From the NCBI RefSeq assembly GCF_050908995.1, contig NC_135125.1:16207011-16271010 (forward strand): 64,000 nucleotides of DNA, written 5' to 3'. The DNA comes from Andrena cerasifolii (lineage: Eukaryota; Arthropoda; Insecta; Hymenoptera; Andrenidae). The notes below the pieces were generated by a model. The model searched no databases. It saw only the letters and a list, made by a program, of their open reading frames with translations, and was not told where the DNA came from. Position numbers and translations under genes: made by a program. This document shows positions 1 to 11,389 of the stretch, one piece after another (position 1 is the first letter of the stretch; the number at the start of each line of letters is the position of its first letter).

Positions 1-301
1 TTTATATTTTAAACCATTTTATTCATTCTGTACCCCTATTATTATACTTACTGTGAATAATATTTTAAACTACGGAATTGATGTATATTGATAATTATAC
101 ACTTTATAGGTGTTATTCGATTCACGCTATATGTACGTTAATACAGTGATAGGTGTATATACTGCGGCGAGGCGTGTTTGGATTTAGTTTATTCGTTCTT
201 AAATGTATGCGAGTAAAAATACATATAACACGCTCGAAGGAACAGAACGATGGGAGTCGAATAGAAAAGAGGTTTACTTCCCTTTTCACAGGTGACACTT
301 T
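1..301. other. 3' flank of CYP315A1, no gene seen
   Basis: AT-rich sequence downstream of the minus-strand P450. Minus-strand AATAAA signals are present at 188-193 and 18-23 (read as TTTATT on the plus strand), and another overlaps the last codons at 308-313. Any of these could end the P450 transcript. No convincing open frame is present. Confidence 0.6.
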
Positions 302-2621
302 CTACGCTTTATTTCTTTGCGTTAGCTTCAGCTGCATGGACTCCGAGGGGACAGAAATCAAGTGCAAGATCAGATCTACTCGATCCCTGTTTACGCATTC
401 TATCTTGAACGATTTCACCAGCTGAAAGGTTCGATGTATAAATTGTACAAGTCTTAACAATTGCATTCTCAATGTACTCGTCATTTTAATCACTTCTATA
501 CCTCTGCCAAGGCCAGCGATATTTGTATTTCCGCCAGCTTCCGTCCGATGCAGCTCCTTGCTCCCAGAGCGAACGGCAGGCTGGCGTGCGGGTTCAATAC
601 ACCTCGGTAAGTGCCTTTTTCCGTTCTGATCCATCTTTCCGGCAGGAACTCATTTGGCTGCGAGAAATTCGCACTGTCACGGCCGCTCGAATAAATCGAC
701 AAAACGAGCAGCTGCTGCAAGGAAGAATATAGTAGCTTGTTAGTATCCATCGTATTTCATTTACACGCCGCTGATTAGCTTGATCAGCGAGGGAACATGT
801 TCGTTTACCTCTTTTGGCACAAAGTAATTACCGATCACGCTATCTTCGGGTAAGTAACGAGAAATAAATGGAGCGATTGGATACAGCCTGAGCGACTCTT
901 TGATCATGCCTTTCAGCAGAGGATTGCGGAATATCTCTTTCTGCGGCAGATCCTTCAGATGATCCAGCAGCATTTCTTGTCTTTCCGGGTGCTTCGACAT
1001 CAGTAACAGTATCCATTGCAAGGTGGTCGCCGTCTAATCATAAAAGCACAGTGGTGAATGTTTTAATCTAATGATTAATCGTTATTGTGTAATACTTGCA
1101 GTTGAACGCACTGTATCGCCGGCGGCTAGAATGAAATCAGTGACGATGGGGATCGCGTCGTCTTCTCGGATCCCCTCGTCCATCATCTTCCTCAACAAAC
1201 CGTCGCCGCCCAGCCGAATCATTTCTGGCACCAACATCCGAACGATTTCGAAAGCAGTGTCGGCACACCCCATGAATTTCGTCCAAACTGGTAATCGTAG
1301 GTTCATCGCTAATTTAGCCGGTATTATGGATAACTTGGCGGAGTACTCGAATATCTTGTGTAACGTCTTCGCCAGCGTGTCGAAGTTACGGGATAATTGT
1401 TGCTTGCAGGAATGCCAGGAGGAGCCCATTAAGGTTGCAATCATCGCTGTCGGGTAAAAAGCATTCTTTATCTCTAATTTCTTTTGATCGTGCTATTTTT
1501 GTTAGTTTCGTATTTCGAAGCGTGACTGCTTTTACCCTCGATGGACCACTGATAAAGCTGGATCTGCAAGTCCGGTATGATAGCGTTACTCTCGATTTGC
1601 TTCTGCCACTTCCGCCTGAGTCCCACGGCCGCCTCTTGGCACGGTCCAGCCATTAAATTCGTCAGGTCCGGCCCCAGCATCACTTTATTCAAACTTTTGC
1701 GAAAATGAATCCACTCTTCACCGTCCCTGTTGGAAGAATCGGAGCATGTTGGAAACCTTGGTGCGCCTGTATCTCCACTGCGTAAAGCTAGTCAGAACGT
1801 AACTATACAGGGTGTTACAGGAAAGTGTACGAATCAGCTTTCTCAGAAACAACTAGGAGTAATGACAAAAGTCCTTTTCTTTATATTCTAGACCGCTGTA
1901 AATGGTGCGTATTGGTATGGACGCATTTAGACACCGGTATGTGAGAGTGTTTGAGTACTTAGTGTTGTATTGTGATCTGGAGGAATGCGAGTTACTGGAA
2001 TATTTAGAGCATTAGAAGCTGGTAAGTGTAAGAGCTGGTATCTACGATCCTTATCATATTGAAACGTTAGAAGTGCTGAATGGTACTCTACATAAACAGC
2101 AAGCCGCGCCGGCATTTCCGTATGTCGTTGTACAGGGTCCAAGCTTCCGGTACGAAGTGTTTAGGCGCCGACCCCTCCAGCCGGAAGATTCTACGAAATT
2201 CATGCGGAGAATTGACAAACACTGCCGTAACCGGTCCGATGCGCTCCCTGTAAACCGGTCCCAGTTCCCTGTGACGTCTGTCCACGTACTCGTGTTGCCG
2301 TTTCGTCCCGCCGGACAGCAGAAACGCGAGCAGCGTCCCAACCACTGGCAGGCCCCGCGATTCCGGTGCCACCCGCAGGACACTTCCGGTAGCGGCGGTC
2401 GCGGCAGTCCCGTAGTTTCTGTCGCGCGACTTCTCCGCGATCTCTATCTTCGATCGGCTCGCGCCGTCTGCGGGCTTCGAGATGTCGGACAGATCCTCGA
2501 TCCTCGGCGGCCTCGACGCCCCCGCGTAACTGCAACCCGGTACGTAAGGCTTGGGCTGGTCAACGCCGCCGCGGAGGCCGCTCGGTCGCGCGGCTTTCAA
2601 AGCGTTTCGCGCGACGTTCAT
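302..2621 (-). CDS. CYP315A1: Mitochondrial cytochrome P450 CYP315A1 (shadow), ecdysteroid 2-hydroxylase
   Basis: Six coding exons on the minus strand: 2621-2092, 1726-1536, 1446-1112, 1033-809, 714-502 and 421-302. All have GT-AG junctions with matching phases and together give about 537 aa, normal for a mitochondrial P450. The start is the in-frame ATG at 2621. It begins MNVARNALKAARPSGL, a basic amphipathic stretch that fits a mitochondrial presequence. Landmarks in order: the proline-rich entry (GLPVVGT), HRELGPVYRERIGPV, RRGLLFM-DGEEW across the first splice, I-helix AAGDT-TATTLQW across the third, the ExxR motif in KESLRLYP, FLPERW, and the haem-binding segment PFALGARSCIGR with its cysteine. 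The pattern matches the Halloween P450 shadow, which in the family hydroxylates 2-deoxyecdysone at C2 in mitochondria of ecdysteroid-producing tissue. Intron 1 (1727-2091) contains an ACAGGGTGTTAC motif near 1807, typical of repeat remnants. The alternative paralogues dib and shade fit less well because the AAGDTTA I-helix is shadow-like. Confidence 0.92.
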
Positions 2622-5600
2622 GTTCGCGCACGGCTGCGTGGGCCTCACTGGTCCACCGATGCGGACCTTCCTTACCTACTTTCGATATCGGTACGAACGA
2701 TCGGTACCAGCGAGCTGCGACACTGCGCGAGCGGGTTGCCTTCGCGTCGGGCGCGCACGTAACAGCACTCGTGTCAAATTCGAAACCAAGTTTTGCAGAC
2801 CGGTCGCTTCTCACGGCCAAGTCGAGCGTGACTTCATTCGGAACTATTCGAATTACCATTCGGCAGCTGTCGTTTTTCCCTGCCGTTTCCCATACCCGAG
2901 ATATAATGCGCTCGTTGCAGCTCGAGCCGGCGATAACACTTTGGGACAGTTCACCGCGGGGGATTCATCTCCCTTCTAGTCATAATATGCTTTTCACTTT
3001 TACAGGTCCTATGGCGAGGGAGCGAAGCAGCAGGAACCCGTGTGTTCGCCCGTCAAACGATAACCATCGGGGGAACTGTTCGCGCGCCGAAGTAACGAAG
3101 GTAACGTCGGCTTCCAGCCGCGACCGGAAGCCAGGAACGGTAACAGAACGTCTCTAGGCGAGCGCGGAAAAGGCGAAGGGATAATGACGAGGGCCCTAGC
3201 AATGCTGCATCGCAGGGACGGCTTACACGTGAAGAAGATCGAATACCGTTTACTATGCCGTTATCTAGAAGCCGTTTACCCCTCCGCATGCAGGTTTCCA
3301 CTTTCTTCCACGAGAATTCCTGCGCTCCGTGGTTTACCGCGCTCTTATTTTCCGTCGATTACACTGGCGTCGCTGTTAATACAATTACGCGCGATTACCG
3401 CCAGCAGATTGTGATAATTAATATAAGGTTGCGTGTTCTGTTTATATCGCCCTTGTTGAAAGTACTTTATGATGAGGATATTATTAATCATTGATGCTAA
3501 TGTAGTTGTTATTGTTTACGCTGCTGGAATCTGTAGTACCGCGATCGTTGTATTTTGTATTAACTTTTTTACAGCCGTATCTTCTTTTTCGTTTTAATGG
3601 TTTTAGTGTGAGAGCCAGAATCGGAACGAGCTCGAATCGCAGGAATTCTTTTTTCATTGCCAGCAAGCACACTGGTACTTTCTCACGGTTCCGATCGCGG
3701 TTGCCACGGGACCATGGCGTCCGACCACTGCACACTGTTTAACAGTTTCGAAGATATTTAAATCTCCAGCTGAAACTCCTTACACGGGGTGGGGACTACA
3801 TTCGATATTCCGGGAATGAAGAAGGGCGAGTGTGAAGTTTCCTTTGAAAGCGAAGCCACACATAACGCCAACACTTTCGCACACATCTCATAGCGATTTA
3901 AAACTTTCGGCGGAGCATATATATTTGCATCAAAGTAAACGGAGAATCTAATAATTAAAAAATCACCCGCATATCGGATTCTGCGTGCATAACACATAAT
4001 TGTTCTGCGAGTTGTCACCGAATGCCTAATTTCAATAGCACTAGTAGCTTTCAGAATACTATTTAACTATTCATTTGATATAGACCATTTAATCATTTTG
4101 AGCAATGCAACATCTTATTTCTCTTCTTTTAGGGACTATGGACGTCGAGCTGCGCATCCTTTGTCATTTTTCCCGCAGGAGGACTGTCAAGACTAATTAG
4201 TCGCTCGCGAAAGCAGTTTCTAAAGGAAATATCCGTGCAGCAAAGCTCAAAGTGTAGCGTCGACGGTAAACATCTCTCGGTATCTCCGCCTCCATCTGTC
4301 GCTCCTAGGAGACTTCCTTAGGATGCAAACAGAATCGTACTTTGATATGATAGATAAAAGCGGGCGACATTCTACTTGCAAAGTTGAAGAAAGCCTGGAG
4401 ACTTTGAACATCGCGATAGCGTTTATAAATAATGCAGCTGATACCAGCATCGGGTAGAATATATAATCTGATTTTGAATAGCCCGGTGGAACAGTCTGTC
4501 CTACATTTGCCGAGGAAAAAAAGAGGCCGTTGATAGAAACACGTAGACTTTAATCTTGTTTGAATGCATTCGTTTGCGAGTCTCGTAGCAGGCGCGTCTC
4601 GCCTTTTATTCCCGTGGGACGAAGCACCACTTAGCGCCTCTTTTATTCATAAAGAATAAATGGAAAAGATCCCAGTCATGCGCGGTATGGAATAATAAAC
4701 CGAGGCATTAGTGTCGCCAAGATTTATTGATTACTTGGTCCAGCTTCGTAAATACACCTGTAGACTATACTTTCTAAAATTAGAACAAGATAAGCGCCCG
4801 GACTGGTTCTCTGCAAAAAGCACGACTCATTGAAGAAAGGAAATCTATAAAATCTGCTTAATACCACATATTACAGCCATGTCTGACAAAAAATATATAC
4901 CTCTGTTGTGGCTCACGAGCTGGCGCTTGAAAAATGTTGAGAAATCTAAATTTTAAATCGCTCGATCCGATGGTCAAGGCGCGAATGTAATCGCGGGAGG
5001 AAACGTATTCGTGGAGGAACGAAGGAGTCACGTTCCTGGTGAGGTCTCCACGTGTGTCTGGAAGAAGTCTGAGGGATCGCGAAATAGCGTGCGTTGATTG
5101 AATATAAAACGACTTGTTTACCAGGGAATGCAAAGCACTTTTGTCTTAGCAGGTCGGAGGAGAAGTTGTCTGGTCAATGACCGTGAAGAAATTCGCGTGT
5201 TCGACGAGATACGACAGGAGGCGGGTTTTAAATTGCCGAGCCTGTTGTGTATTGTGCTCCCCGGGAGCGGAGAAAGATTCTGCGATAGTTTGTACGTGTT
5301 CAGTAGCGCGAGCTACTGGCGCGTGAATGCGAATGAACGAAAAACGCGGGACAAGTGTCGGGATGAAGAATCACGGCCCCGCTGGTCGGCGCCTGGACGG
5401 CACCAGCATGGATATGCTTTAAAATAGACAGGAAAGGATATCTGAACGCGGAGAAGACCTTTGCGTCATCGCAGAAATTTCCAGTCCCTATATTTTGCTC
5501 ATGATTCTTCTTTGAATGATTCTCCCTGAAAGACATTTGGCATTTGTCAGATAACTTTATTGGAACTGTTAAGATGGAAATGAAGATTTTTCGTAGTACA

Positions 5601-6567
5601 AACATTAATACCTTGAAGACTGATTCATGAACGGAGATTATTTCATTAATACTTAATGAACGTTTTAATTAGAGGAACTCCTCTATAATTGTTTTTAACA
5701 TTTATGATAAATGCTGTCTCGTTAACTGCAGCTAATATCTTCGTTGCGATTACGTATGCGAGCATTGCGAGCTGCGCCCACTGCGATCGTCGAATTTCAT
5801 TTCAATTCGAAGCACACGTGTACGCGTAACCCTGTATCAGAGTGCAAAGTGCGATTTCCATTGTCGAAGAATGTCAACGCACACGGATCGAAATTTCACG
5901 GAGCCCGATGGAACAGTACAGAATTTATCAACGGAATTACATAAGGCGACTCTCACTTCGACCAGCTTCATTGAGAAATAATCTACATATCTAATGGATT
6001 TCATCACGCTCAGCGGCGACTAATTTGCTTGGGACAGTCTACTCACGAATTACCACATTAATTCGCAAATTACGAAACAACTCGTGATCTCAAGCAACTC
6101 AACAGTGAAATGTAGCTTTTATCATTCTCACGTGTCGGGAATTCAAAATTCAATTTGTGTTCCATTCATCCACGTCGATTACCATTTCCCAGAATTATCC
6201 GCAGCGCGGTGCGATCCGATCTACGTAACCGCGGGATCTGCAATAAAAAGGAGCGTATTTTTCGAATGCATTTCAGCGAAAAACGAGTCGCGCATCGAAT
6301 TCTAAACGTTTAGGCATACGAATCTTAGCGCGCCGTTAAATTTATGCTGAGTAACGATTTTTAATTCAATTATTTCTCTTCGCGAAGCTATTTGAAACAC
6401 GCTGTTATCATACGTCGACCCTGAAGATCCCGATAAACCGGGAGACAGCTTCTAGAGCACTCTGTTGCTAGATGCACGAGAAAACGGCAGCCGCGAGAAG
6501 CAAGATAGGCCCGTAGCGCATCTAAATTTCCAGTTAACGTTTCACCATCGTCCTTTTCCCTGCTGCG
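2622..6567. other. Intergenic region between CYP315A1 and TMEM120
   Basis: About 3.9 kb between two divergently oriented genes. It should hold the CYP315A1 promoter on its left side. The first few hundred bases are GC-rich and the rest is AT-rich. I see only short open frames without ATG starts, splice logic or recognisable motifs. E-box hexamers CACGTG occur near 5050, 5815 and 6130, but no clustered regulatory pattern could be established by eye. Confidence 0.6.
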
Positions 6568-8245
6568 ATGGATACCGATGTCGAGTCTTGTTTAAAAGAC
6601 TGGAACGACCTAGCGCAAGATTACAAGGAACTAGAAGTAAGATAATTTCTCATTATCCCCGGATACTAATGCTTTTGCTGGTCAACGTACAGAACAATTC
6701 TCTTTGAGGTTAAGTGCACCTCCTATGTGCCCACACTGGCGACCGGTATTCCCGAAGCTTTGGGCAAAGTATTACGTTTAGATTAAATGCTTCCTCAACT
6801 GCCACATCTTCATGGATGTATTCGTGATTATTTATTTCTGCCACGTTCCTGCGAGCAGTCCGTCCATATTGCACAGAAAAGACGGTACGGGGTATTTAAA
6901 CAGCGGCGATGTTTTAATGTTAACAGGCATTGAACAGAGAGTACCTTGCTAAATTGGAGGAAGTGACCGAACTGCAAGCAAAATGTTTGAAAGGCATTTC
7001 TCATCAGAGGTACAGGATGGGGGTTATATCGAAGTCGCTGAAACAGTAAGTAACGAGTTCCGACGGATATCTGTACAGTTCGATTATCCTCTTTATATGA
7101 TCGAACGTATCGGATTGTCCGCAGGTTACAAGCACGGGACGCGCGGAAAAGCTTAGATAAAGAAATGGCGAGGAGGAAAGATCAGATACACGAAATAGAG
7201 CAGAGTTTGCCAAAACCGAACGGCACGTACCTTCAGATTATTTTAGGCAGTGTTAACGTTTCCATATTGAACAAGAACGATAAGTGAGTACAGAGCTATT
7301 CGTGTAGACTTGGAAGAAAAACTGTATTTCAAAACTTACGATTAACCCGATCCGTCGTATTCTAGGTTCAAGTACAAAGACGAGTATGAAAAGTTCAAGC
7401 TGGTCCTCTCTGTGATTGGTTTCATTTTATCTGTGTTGAATCTAGTAACTAATGTCAGGTAGGGTGTTACTGATTTCGCGTCGCACCTTAGGAGAGCTAC
7501 TGTACGGACGAGGGTAACAGTTTTATAATAATGTATGTTGCAGAACTTTGGAGCTCAGTTTTATGTTCCTTCTGGTATGGTATTATTGTACATTGACAAT
7601 AAGGGAGAGTATACTAAAGGTAAACGGCTCGAGGATCAAAGGTTGGTGGAGATTTCACCATTTCCTTTCGACGGTAGTATCCGGCGTTCTATTAGTATGG
7701 CCTAACACTGGGCCGTGGTATGCATTTCGACAGCAATTTATGTGGTTCAACGTATATGTTAGTAAGTCATTCTTCCTAAAATAAATCTTCTGTAAGCTAC
7801 TTATTGGGATTGAAATTTAAACGTCTCGTTTACAGGTGTAGTGCAGTATCTGCAATTCTGTTATCAACGCGGCGTTTTATACCGCTTGAAGGCTTTAGGG
7901 GAGAGGCATAATATGGATATTACTATCGAAGGTTTCCATTCGTGGATGTGGCGCGGACTGTCATTCCTATTGCCATTCCTTTTCGTCGGATACCTATTTC
8001 AGTTATACAATTCGTATGTGTTGTACACGTTAACGTCCCATCCAGAAGCTACGTGGCACGTTCCACTCCTTAGTAGCATGTTCTTAGTACTCTTCCTGGG
8101 TAACATAACGACCACTATTAGGGTAATCCCTCAGAAGTTGAGAGAACGCGTGAGGGACCACCTCCCCGGATTATTCGATATAAAACCTGAGCGCAAAAGA
8201 GTGGTGAACGGGGAGAAGGATGCCAAAGCTCAGAAATGTGAGTGA
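6568..8245 (+). CDS. TMEM120: Transmembrane protein 120 homologue (TMEM120)
   Basis: Six exons: 6568-6636, 6927-7045, 7125-7283, 7366-7458, 7544-7761 and 7836-8245. Phases agree and the product is about 355 aa, close to family length. The N-terminal third is a charged coiled coil (EYLAKLEEVTELQAKCLKG, SHQRYRMGVISKSLKQ). It is followed by about six hydrophobic segments; LVLSVIGFILSVLNLVTNV and GLSFLLPFLFVGYLFQLYN are typical. The motifs VNGSRIKGWWRFHHFLSTV, GPWYAFRQQFMWFN and QYLQFCYQRGVLYRLKALG are characteristic of TMEM120A/B. In mammals this is a nuclear-envelope and ER membrane protein needed for adipocyte differentiation. Its fold resembles fatty-acid elongases and binds coenzyme A, and a mechanosensitive channel role (TACAN) has been debated. 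The tail is basic and lysine-rich. A poly(A) signal lies just downstream. Confidence 0.93.
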
Positions 8246-8353
8246 TAGAACATTAGCCAGCATTGAATACATTGTTCGATGAGGCGAGTATGAAAAACGA
8301 TTAATAATGTACGGAGTAAAGGATCGGTGGATGCGTGAAAGCAATGTGCGATA

Positions 8354-8359
8354 AATAAA
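8354..8359 (+). terminator. Poly(A) signal of TMEM120
   Basis: AATAAA lies 109 bp past the TMEM120 stop codon, on the right strand and at a usual 3'UTR distance. Confidence 0.6.
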
Positions 8360-9580
8360 GTCTAAAGTAACCCGAAAGAGGAAATAGCATTTTAGATACG
8401 TATAGTAGTTCCGAGTCAAGAAATGCACAGCATACCAAAAAGTAGACAAAGTGTCGAGTCAGATTCATTCTTTTACGCGACGACGTCTTTCTACATTTAC
8501 CATCAGCACTAGACTAAATAATTAACACGTACTAGCTGGTCGTAATGTAGAAACGAATTCTTCGAAAGTATTCCTTTTCTGACTTTCTCAACTTTTTGAC
8601 TATGCCGTTGGATATTTGATTTCTTTTAAAGCTTCAGCTACTTCACACACTCAACATCTAACCGAGGCATACCTCAAGACTATATTAATGTATGTAAAAA
8701 TCCAATTTCACGCAGAAAATAATTTATTAGATCTTTTTAGTGCTTCTTATAAGTTTCCAAACTTTTACGGCGTTCCTTGAATTGTCTTCAAGTTTCCAAG
8801 CAAATGGTTTGGTGGTATATTTTCTTTCTGTAGTCGTATCCACACAAACGTGCAAACTAAGTAGATCAAATAAATTTCAGTTGCTTTGAAATTATATTTG
8901 GGATACCGTTTCGTATACGTTGACTTAATGCGAGTTCCCTGATTCCAATAATGCTTTGAATCTGCATACATGTACATATACCACCAGATGATAATTTAAA
9001 TTAGAATATATACTCACGCACACACCTTTATGTTCGGTACTCACTTTCCTGTTACTATAATAGTCATTTATGAATTGTTATGCATGACACTCCAAAAAAT
9101 GTATGTAATATAAATATTCGTTCTTAATGTATTTATTAAATTATATGTGTAAATAAAAGGGGTAACGCTCGTCTGATACTAGAGAGAGTAACAAAATCTC
9201 CAATAATTACCCATCTTCGTGTATTTGTCCATTTCGCGGGTTCCCTTTTCTATAATTACGTACCAATTAACATGCAAGTGTGTGGCGACTTATGTAGAAG
9301 CATTTTTATTGCTGAAAAATCTTTTAACTTCTATTTCACAGTATATCGTACATTTTGAAATAACCTAATCGAAATTTCATTCGGAATATTTCAAATTTTT
9401 CTTTCAAATTGCATTAGTCATTGTTACCAGATAACGAATGCACAGGGGCAAAAATGTCGCTTAAGCGCATCTATCGGAACGGTTACACCACTGGAGAAAC
9501 GTCAGTCGTAATGTGCAGTGTCGTACATTGCCGTGCGTAGTCTCCTTTACAAACGACCAAGGATCCCTTTGAAGCGTAAA
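8360..9580. other. Intergenic region between TMEM120 and TSPO
   Basis: AT-rich spacer of about 1.2 kb between two genes on the same strand. It should carry the TSPO promoter near its right end. No open frame with gene-like features and no repeat structure was recognised. Confidence 0.5.
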
Positions 9581-10769
9581 ATGCCTGTAAAAATATCATA
9601 CCCGATTGTAATATCTGTCGTCTCTCCGAATATCGGAGGCTGGGCTGGAGGATATATCACCAGGAAAAATATTAAGCCCTGGTATGAGGTAATGGATCCT
9701 TTAATTCCTATCACTGTTAAAATCCAGTGGCGTAACTTGAAATGTAACTCGATAAGCGTCGAGTAATTTTGAATTTGAAATTGATTTATTAATCGTAAAT
9801 TTACGTGCAACGAGTCTTCGAGCGTTTAAACATGATTCTTTAACAACATTTAAGTAATAATTCACGATTTATGTACTAGGTTTTTAGAACAGGGAGAAGT
9901 TGCCATTAAGACCTTGAGACAAGTTACATGTGACATGAAATTACAACAATTGCGTCGACCTCAATTTTATTTAGCAAAGCCTTCAGAAATATTGAACTGT
10001 ATTTAATTGTTCGTCATCAGATAACTATTTTTAAATGAATTAAGCTTCTTAAATCAGAACTTGGACTTATGAGGAAACTCAGAATTTTCTATATATAATG
10101 ATAACTGTCTCTATCCTTCCTACGATAAGATAAAATTATTTGCGATAAATAAAATATGATATATTTCCCTTTCGCCTTAACTATCAAAGAATTCTGCTTA
10201 GGGAATTTCGAACTTTAATTCTATTAAATCAGATATGATAAAATGAGCTAATAAAGTCCTTCTGTGTTTAATATCTAATAGACATTAAAAAGACCTTCCT
10301 GGACTCCGCCAAACTGGGCGTTTGCCCCAGTATGGACAACCCTGTATTGCACGATGGGGTACTCTTCGTACTTAGTATGGAAAGACGGTGGTGGCTTTAG
10401 AGAGGCAGCGATACCACTTTCTATTTACTCTGCTAATTTACTACTCAATTGGTCTTGGACGCCACTGTTCTTTGGGTTACACAACATAAAATGGGTACAC
10501 TATTAGAAATAACAGCCATGTTATGATCTTGCGTCGATTACACTCGCAGCTACTCACTTCTGTTCTACTTTTAGGCATTGTACGAAATTACAGTATTATG
10601 GGGAAGCACTGTAGCAATGGGTATTGCATTTTACAGTGTAAATCGATTGGCTGGCTGCTTAGTCATTCCGTACTTAGCGTGGAACTCTCTGGCTATGGCA
10701 CTGAACTACGTAATTTATAGGGACAATAAACCGAGCATAGAGGCTGTTGCAAATGAAAAGAAGGAATGA
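9581..10769 (+). CDS. Tspo: Translocator protein TSPO (peripheral benzodiazepine receptor)
   Basis: Three exons, 9581-9688, 10282-10494 and 10575-10769, all joined in phase 0, give 171 aa against about 169 for the family. Five hydrophobic segments are visible. Signature motifs are GGWAGGYITRKNIKPWYE at the end of exon 1, then LKRPSWTPPNWAFAPVWTTLY, NLLLNWSWTPLFFGLHNIKW and VIPYLAWNSLAMALNYVIY, matching the TspO/MBR family. The protein sits in the outer mitochondrial membrane, binds cholesterol and porphyrins, and in insects has been linked to steroidogenesis, apoptosis and stress. An upstream in-frame extension (about 21 codons from 9518) lacks an ATG start, so the ATG at 9581 is preferred. 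A poly(A) signal AATAAA lies at 10959-10964. Confidence 0.95.
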
Positions 10770-10958
10770 GACCCCGCAGCAACACTTTCGTAGATGAAAA
10801 GAACAAACCATCGATGTAGAATGTCACCCAATGAAACAATGCTTAATATTTTACTCCTCTTTTTTTACAATTATTATATCACCATTATTTAATAAGAAAT
10901 GTGCCTTGCATTGAACGCACAATGCTGTTAGTATACACGTTTTTATTGTTTGATATGA

Positions 10959-10964
10959 AATAAA
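10959..10964 (+). terminator. Poly(A) signal of TSPO
   Basis: AATAAA lies 190 bp after the TSPO stop codon and just before a long AT microsatellite. Confidence 0.55.
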
Positions 10965-10993
10965 GGTTAGTTAATCAACCATACGTACATTAC

Positions 10994-11085
10994 AATATAT
11001 ATATATATGTATATATATATATTATCGTATATTGTATGGTATATATATTACATAGCGTGTATAATATATATATCATACATATAAT
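10994..11085. repeat. AT-rich microsatellite between TSPO and Atg1
   Basis: Imperfect (TA)n tract with interruptions, for example long TATATA runs around 10999-11030 and 11040-11075. It lies between the 3' ends of two convergent genes. Confidence 0.8.
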
Positions 11086-11090
11086 CATTA

Positions 11091-11096
11091 TTTATT
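11091..11096 (-). terminator. Candidate poly(A) signal of Atg1
   Basis: TTTATT on the plus strand reads AATAAA on the minus strand, about 290 bp past the Atg1 stop codon. If it is used, the 3'UTR includes the inverted-repeat element at 11167-11310. Confidence 0.4.
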
Positions 11097-11166
11097 ATTC
11101 GCGTCATTAATAAAATCATATAAAGAAACCTGTAAAGAATCACTTTCGTACTCTTCCATGGGGTAA

Positions 11167-11310
11167 TCTACCCTATTCTGTGTAGATCTAACAACTGCAC
11201 TATAATACTTAGTATATCTTAGCTTTGCCTCTCTTTCTACAATGTCATATTTGCAGCACGATCATAGTAACGATCGATGAATCAACATCTTTTATACAGA
11301 ATAGGGTAGA
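11167..11310. mobile_element. Short inverted-repeat (MITE-like) element in the Atg1 3' flank
   Basis: A 144-bp stretch bounded by a perfect 15-bp terminal inverted repeat: TCTACCCTATTCTGT at 11167-11181 and its reverse complement at 11296-11310. The interior is non-coding. It starts about 80 bp past the Atg1 stop codon, so it probably lies in that 3'UTR. No clear target-site duplication was seen. Confidence 0.5.
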
Positions 11311-11389
11311 ATATCTTACACATGAGAGATATCGAATACGGTACGGGTTCGGGCGGGTCGCTGCGTTCTGCTGCCGTATCTCATAAGCG

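Noticed and set aside
1800..1830. ACAGGGTG-type motifs here and at 36440
   Set aside because: These recall common insect repeat termini, but no second end or duplication could be defined.
2622..2648. Extension of the CYP315A1 frame to 2648
   Set aside because: The codon at 2648 is GTG, not ATG. The first in-frame ATG is at 2621 and starts a good mitochondrial presequence.
2073..2979. Long plus-strand frames opposite CYP315A1 exon 1
   Set aside because: They are shadows of the GC-rich coding exon on the other strand and show no motif or splice logic.
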